A stretch of 7,823 nt of DNA from Fimbriimonadaceae bacterium (lineage in GTDB: Bacteria; Armatimonadota; Fimbriimonadia; Fimbriimonadales; Fimbriimonadaceae). Under the pieces are notes generated by a model. The model made no database searches, was not told where the DNA came from, and was given only the letters and a program-made list of their open reading frames with translations. Location: positions 1 through 7,823 of the forward strand of contig JANWJY010000012.1 of assembly GCA_025451715.1 (NCBI GenBank), written 5' to 3'. A program made the position numbers and the translations under genes. Each line of letters opens with the position of its first letter. Within the stretch, counting starts at the first letter, position 1. Below are positions 4,860 through 7,823 of this stretch, piece after piece.

Positions 4860-6838
4860 GCCGCGTGCTCCTTCGAAATCCGGTGAATTTGCTGGTTCAC
4901 GGGTGCGACCTTCGCCCGTAGTGCTAACGGGATTTTCATTTTTCCGTCTGGCGTGCGCACTCCGACGAGCGAAGCGAGCGCGGTCGCGTCGTTCGCCCAG
5001 CGGCGCACATATTCTTCGTCGTTCGACGGAACGAAAACGACGTAGTCGCCTTCGTTGCGGCGTGTGACCGCTGCGCCGATCGGAAGCTCGCTGCGGAGTC
5101 GGACGGCAAAGCGGCGGATGGCGTGTTCGACCGCGGGCTTTCCGAACGTCTCGGCGAGCTCTTCTCGTTGTGGAACCTCGAGGTACACGAGGTGGCCCTG
5201 GCCTCCCGCGCGGACGATTTCATAGAACTCTCTGGGAGTCGCGAGGCCCTCGGGTCCGCGCGATCCGGCGTTCATGCGGGCGAGCGCCTGTGAAAGTTCG
5301 GCGCACACCGCTCTGATGGTCTCCGTCTCGCCTTGGTCGATGCCGTTGGGCTTCGAGACGCTGGCGACGACGAATCCGAACGGCTCGCGGCCGAACTCGA
5401 GCGGGACGATGAGGAGCCCTCCGATCCTTCGCTTGAGCGCCTCTTGGGATGGGATGCGTCCGTCGTTGCGCGCGTTGGCGATGCTGAGGACGGGCGAGCC
5501 GCTCCTTACCCAACCCTCGACCCCCTGGCCTTGGGCAAACCTGATCTCTTCTACGATGCGGTGATCTCCGCCCTCGAGCGCGAGCTGAGTCGCCTGGACG
5601 TTCTCGATCGACCACACCGAGAGGTGGTCGAGCCGGATCGCCTCGGCAAGGTCGCGAACGACGCGTGCTGCGAGGCTCGCAGGGGTCGCGGCGCCGATCG
5701 TGGTCGTCGCGACGGTGTAAAGCAGTTCGGCCTCGCGCATTCGTCGGCGGTCGTCTTCGCGCGCCGCTTGGTCCGAGACGAGCTCGGCGAGGAACTCGCT
5801 CGTCTCGCTCGCTTGTCTCGCTGACGCATCGAGCTCGATTGAGCTCGAGTGGAAGAGCGTGACCATGCCAACGACCTTTCCGCGCAGCTTGAGCAGCACG
5901 GCCGCGAACTTCGTCTTCGAATCTGGGCCTCGTGAAAGGCCGATCGCGGAGCGCACCTGTGCGTCGATGTCGGCGTCCGCCGCACGCCTTGGGATGAGAA
6001 TGCTCGCTTCATTGACCGACGAGTCGACTTCTCCGGCGGTGCCACGCGCGACGAGCGCGTCGCCGGTCTGGGAGACCGTGTACACGCCGACGCCTTCGAC
6101 ACCGGTGAGGTCGTGGATGCGGCTGGCGATAGCCGCGAAAGGTGAACTGGACTGCCTGGCGGCGGACTCGAAGAGCTGCACGCACGCGCGGTCGCGGCGG
6201 CTGCGCTTTTCGAGGTCGCGCGCTGAGTCCGTGAGGTCGCGGAAGCTGGCTTCGAGCTCCGCGAGCTCTTGGTGTGGAGCTTGTGAGTCTTCGCGGGCCA
6301 GCGCCGCCTTGCCCCGTGCGATGTGGTCTGCAAGCACCTGGAGGGTCTGGTCGACGTTGGGGATGGCAGGCTTTGATTCAAGCTTGTTTTCGCGGTTAGC
6401 ACGAACTTGGCTGAACACAACGCCGACGATGAGCACGCCCAGAGCCTGCACGAGCAGCATCGCAGTGAAACTGTTGCCACCGCCGAAGAGGTTTGCGCCG
6501 ACAAGCAGCCAACAGGAGATGAGCGGCGCCATCATCGCGGCGTTGCTCTTGAAGCGCCAGTACGCGTACACCATTGGCAGGGCGGAGAGGAAGCCGAAGT
6601 GCTGCACGACCCCGAGGTCGGCGAGGAACACGGCGATCATGCCACCGTCGGCGACGGCGGCCAATCCGGCGATGCCGGCGTTGCGCGCCCCTTTCTGCTC
6701 CATCATGTACAGCAGGTAGGAGTACGCCGCCATGAACAGCGAGGCCTTCCAGGTCAGCTCGAAGCTCGGCTGGCCCAGGATTCCCGCCGCGGCCATGGCC
6801 CCCGAGGCCAGTACGACACGTACGATCAGCTCAAACAT
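4856..6838 (-). CDS. Membrane protein with two GAF domains and a degenerate GGDEF-like C-terminus
   Basis: A 660-residue probable signalling protein. Residues 1-143 hold about five or six hydrophobic segments (for example 3-21, 32-46, 52-75, 80-93, 101-117, 124-143). A charged, probably coiled-coil linker follows (about 160-225). Two GAF-like domains follow: a divergent one at about 218-355 and a clear one at about 368-523, with GVEGWVRSGSPVLSIANA (439-456) and IGGLLIVPL (472-480) typical of the fold. The last part (535-650) aligns by pattern with a GGDEF domain: a REFYEIV helix, a HLVYLEV strand (549-555) where active enzymes have 'DID', a long helix, then RRNEGDYVVFVP (593-604) where they have 'R.GGDEF'. 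The signature is replaced by EGDYV, so cyclase activity is unlikely. GAF ligands are unknown. ATG 6838 has GGAG four bases upstream (6843-6846). It is first gene of an operon with the TPR gene. Confidence 0.85.
   Translation of the reverse strand: MFELIVRVVLASGAMAAAGILGQPSFELTWKASLFMAAYSYLLYMMEQKGARNAGIAGLAAVADGGMIAVFLADLGVVQHFGFLSALPMVYAYWRFKSNAAMMAPLISCWLLVGANLFGGGNSFTAMLLVQALGVLIVGVVFSQVRANRENKLESKPAIPNVDQTLQVLADHIARGKAALAREDSQAPHQELAELEASFRDLTDSARDLEKRSRRDRACVQLFESAARQSSSPFAAIASRIHDLTGVEGVGVYTVSQTGDALVARGTAGEVDSSVNEASILIPRRAADADIDAQVRSAIGLSRGPDSKTKFAAVLLKLRGKVVGMVTLFHSSSIELDASARQASETSEFLAELVSDQAAREDDRRRMREAELLYTVATTTIGAATPASLAARVVRDLAEAIRLDHLSVWSIENVQATQLALEGGDHRIVEEIRFAQGQGVEGWVRSGSPVLSIANARNDGRIPSQEALKRRIGGLLIVPLEFGREPFGFVVASVSKPNGIDQGETETIRAVCAELSQALARMNAGSRGPEGLATPREFYEIVRAGGQGHLVYLEVPQREELAETFGKPAVEHAIRRFAVRLRSELPIGAAVTRRNEGDYVVFVPSNDEEYVRRWANDATALASLVGVRTPDGKMKIPLALRAKVAPVNQQIHRISKEHAA
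4868..4873 (-). promoter_or_regulatory. Shine-Dalgarno of the TPR gene
   Basis: On the minus strand AAGGAG stands eight bases before ATG 4859, inside the last codons of the GAF gene. It supports a real coupled start here instead of a later Met (residue 60) at the edge of the first TPR. Confidence 0.65.
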
Positions 6839-6852
6839 GAGTCTCCACTCTA

Positions 6853-6871
6853 GGTTTTCGGGTCGAAAACC
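6853..6871 (-). promoter_or_regulatory. Perfect hairpin just upstream of the GAF operon
   Basis: GGTTTTCG-GGT-CGAAAACC is an 8-bp perfect inverted repeat with a 3-base centre, ending 14 bases before the ATG and 6 bases before the GGAG ribosome site. It could be an operator or a 5'-leader hairpin close enough to affect ribosome access. No other copy was seen in the window. Confidence 0.45.
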
Positions 6872-6881
6872 CTGAACTGGA

Positions 6882-6905
6882 GGGTGAGGGATGGGGGTGG
6901 GGGGG
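6882..6905 (+). other. G-quadruplex motif
   Basis: Four G-runs separated by short loops: GGG-TGA-GGG-AT-GGGGG-T-GGGGGGG. This meets the usual sequence rule for an intramolecular G-quadruplex, with loops of 3, 2 and 1. The G-rich strand is the plus strand, that is, the template strand for the leftward GAF operon, 44-67 bases upstream of its ATG. Folding is not proven. Confidence 0.5.
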
Positions 6906-6910
6906 TAAGC

Positions 6911-6993
6911 GCTGAACGATGAGCGATTGGCGACGGGCGATGGGAGAAGGCAAAGGGCGATGGGCGATGAGCGATGAACGATGAGCGATGAGA
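6911..6993. repeat. Degenerate heptamer tandem repeat, about 12 units
   Basis: Seven-base phasing is visible across the stretch: GCTGAAC, GATGAGC, GATTGGC, GACGGGC, GATGGGA, GAAGGC, AAAGGGC, GATGGGC, GATGAGC, GATGAAC, GATGAGC, GATGAGA. One unit has lost a base. The consensus is GATGRGC, and copies are cleanest at 6959-6993. It is non-coding: the open frame on the minus strand reads as a repetitive SLIAHR peptide with no gene features. It resembles in kind the short heptameric repeats of cyanobacteria (STRR), without implying identity. Confidence 0.8.
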
Positions 6994-7056
6994 CTGTGGG
7001 AGGGCACGGTGGCCGGGGTGGACGACCGGATCACTCCTGGTCCGAGACGACAGGCG

Positions 7057-7097
7057 TCAGCTTCGACTCGGCCGGGTGCGGCGATTCAGCTTCGACT
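7057..7097. repeat. 12-bp direct repeat, period 29, at the 3' end of the PEP-CTERM gene
   Basis: TCAGCTTCGACT occurs at 7057-7068 and again at 7086-7097. The left copy includes the stop codon of the PEP-CTERM gene (TGA on the minus strand) and the right copy lies in the codons for its basic tail, in another reading frame. It may mark a small local duplication. Confidence 0.55.
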
Positions 7098-7794
7098 TGA
7101 CCAAGAATGCGGAAAGCACGGAAAGCGACAGGAATGCTCCCGGTTCCGGCACCGGATTGCCTGCCACTCCATAGGAGAAGTCCCACGTAGGTCGCCGGTC
7201 CGTTCCTAGAATCTCAGTCGTAGGGGTGAAATAGGCGTCGACCCAAGGCGCCGTCCAATAGGAGTCTCCGTTGTCGAGAGGCGAGCCGATTCCGTTCTCC
7301 CCGCTCGTGGTGGCAAGATACAGCTCAACGCTTCGGACGGGAGAGAGCGAGAGCCAGTAGCGCCCCTCGGGCAAGAACAGGTTCAGTCCGGAGACAGTCG
7401 CGCGGTAGCGCCAGAATTGAGTTGTATCATCCTCGAGTGACCAACTCGCTGCTGCTCTGTCCGCCGCAATGAGGGTTCCGCTGCTCCCCGCCGAGACGCC
7501 GCTCCGTATCTCGTAATCAGCTTCGGTTGGAGGCCCGCCGCCGCCCAAGCCCAAAATGCCTAAGGCCAAATAAGAGCCGAACACTCCAGAGACTACAGCG
7601 CCTCCTGGTGCAATGTCGAAGTCGTCGTACAGGGTCGAGCTTCGAACGGGACCGTGCGTCGCCGCGATACCGTCGATGTTATCAGCATCGCCGCCGTACC
7701 ACAGCGTCGAGTCGGCGCGGACGGAGGCCATCGCCGCCATCGCCACCACCGCCGTCAGACTAAACCGAAGCATCGCGTATAGAGTGTACGCCAT
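7057..7794 (-). CDS. Secreted PEP-CTERM-anchored protein of unknown function
   Basis: A 245-residue exported protein. The N-terminus is a signal peptide: MLRF, then a hydrophobic run (about 11-22) and a likely cleavage after ASVRA (residues 23-27). The mature part is Gly/Ser/Thr- and aromatic-rich and predicted to be all beta (for example LWYGGDADN, STLYDDFDI, GLNLFLPEGRYWLSLSP), like many 'choice-of-anchor' PEP-CTERM proteins. The C-terminus has the three-part sorting signal: VPEP (215-218), a hydrophobic segment (GAFLSLSVLSAFLV, 219-232) and a basic tail (KSKLNRRTRPSRS). In the known system an exosortase cleaves here and the protein goes to the outer surface or exopolysaccharide matrix. No exosortase lies in the window. 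ATG 7794 has AGGA three bases upstream; the Met at residue 8 would give a more compact signal peptide, so the start is uncertain. Confidence 0.82.
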   Translation of the reverse strand: MAYTLYAMLRFSLTAVVAMAAMASVRADSTLWYGGDADNIDGIAATHGPVRSSTLYDDFDIAPGGAVVSGVFGSYLALGILGLGGGGPPTEADYEIRSGVSAGSSGTLIAADRAAASWSLEDDTTQFWRYRATVSGLNLFLPEGRYWLSLSPVRSVELYLATTSGENGIGSPLDNGDSYWTAPWVDAYFTPTTEILGTDRRPTWDFSYGVAGNPVPEPGAFLSLSVLSAFLVKSKLNRRTRPSRS

Positions 7795-7823
7795 GTTTCC
7801 TGCTTCGTGGTTTGGGTGCAGAA

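Noticed and set aside
5829..5848. Perfect inverted repeat TCGAGCTC-GATT-GAGCTCGA inside the GAF gene
   Set aside because: It encodes SSIELDAS at the end of the first GAF domain, and both arms contain the same GAGCTC palindrome; chance codon choice explains it without a regulatory role.
5859..6719. 286-codon plus-strand open frame within the GAF gene
   Set aside because: A shadow of the GAF gene: Ser/Arg/Ala/Pro-rich without domain structure, while the minus-strand frame has clear membrane segments and GAF motifs.
6831..7034. 67-codon minus-strand open frame with SLIAHR repeats
   Set aside because: The peptide repeat is just the heptamer DNA repeat translated; there is no ribosome site and it overlaps the GAF gene start region.

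Overview
The window reads as a G+C-rich chromosomal segment from a Gram-negative-type bacterium. The combination of a cdaA-cdaR pair, a PEP-CTERM secreted protein, TTG/GTG starts and weak or absent Shine-Dalgarno sites at some genes makes me think of Armatimonadota (Fimbriimonas-like). That placement is an inference from style, not from a marker gene. Everything annotated is chromosomal; I see no mobile element, CRISPR array, tRNA or rRNA.

Left part (+ strand). The tail of an unrecognised small gene (ends at 151) is followed by a 229-base gap. The gap carries several hairpins and, reading leftward, an intrinsic-terminator shape. Then comes a two-gene operon joined by a GTGA overlap: cdaA (membrane diadenylate cyclase, makes c-di-AMP) and cdaR (YbbR-domain membrane protein, regulator or partner of CdaA). 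A GNAT acetyltransferase with an Eis-like N-terminal domain follows after 51 bases. Next is metK (S-adenosylmethionine synthetase). Both the acetyltransferase and metK lack a visible Shine-Dalgarno but have a TATNCT hexamer 13-15 bases before the start.

Right part (- strand). A two-gene operon runs leftward into metK: a membrane protein with two GAF domains and a degenerate GGDEF-like end, then a TPR protein, coupled by an ATGA overlap. The TPR gene and metK converge, and their stop codons share one CTAG. Upstream of the GAF gene, a 218-base gap holds a perfect 8-bp hairpin, a four-tract G-quadruplex motif and about 12 degenerate copies of a heptamer repeat. Beyond it, also on the - strand, is a secreted PEP-CTERM protein whose start is near the right edge.

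Taken together, the window has a c-di-AMP synthesis module at one end and a probable nucleotide-signalling descendant (inactive GGDEF) at the other, around a housekeeping gene. The least explained parts are the structured gap before cdaA, the compound repeat region before the GAF operon, and the GAF-GAF-degenerate-GGDEF/TPR pair itself.
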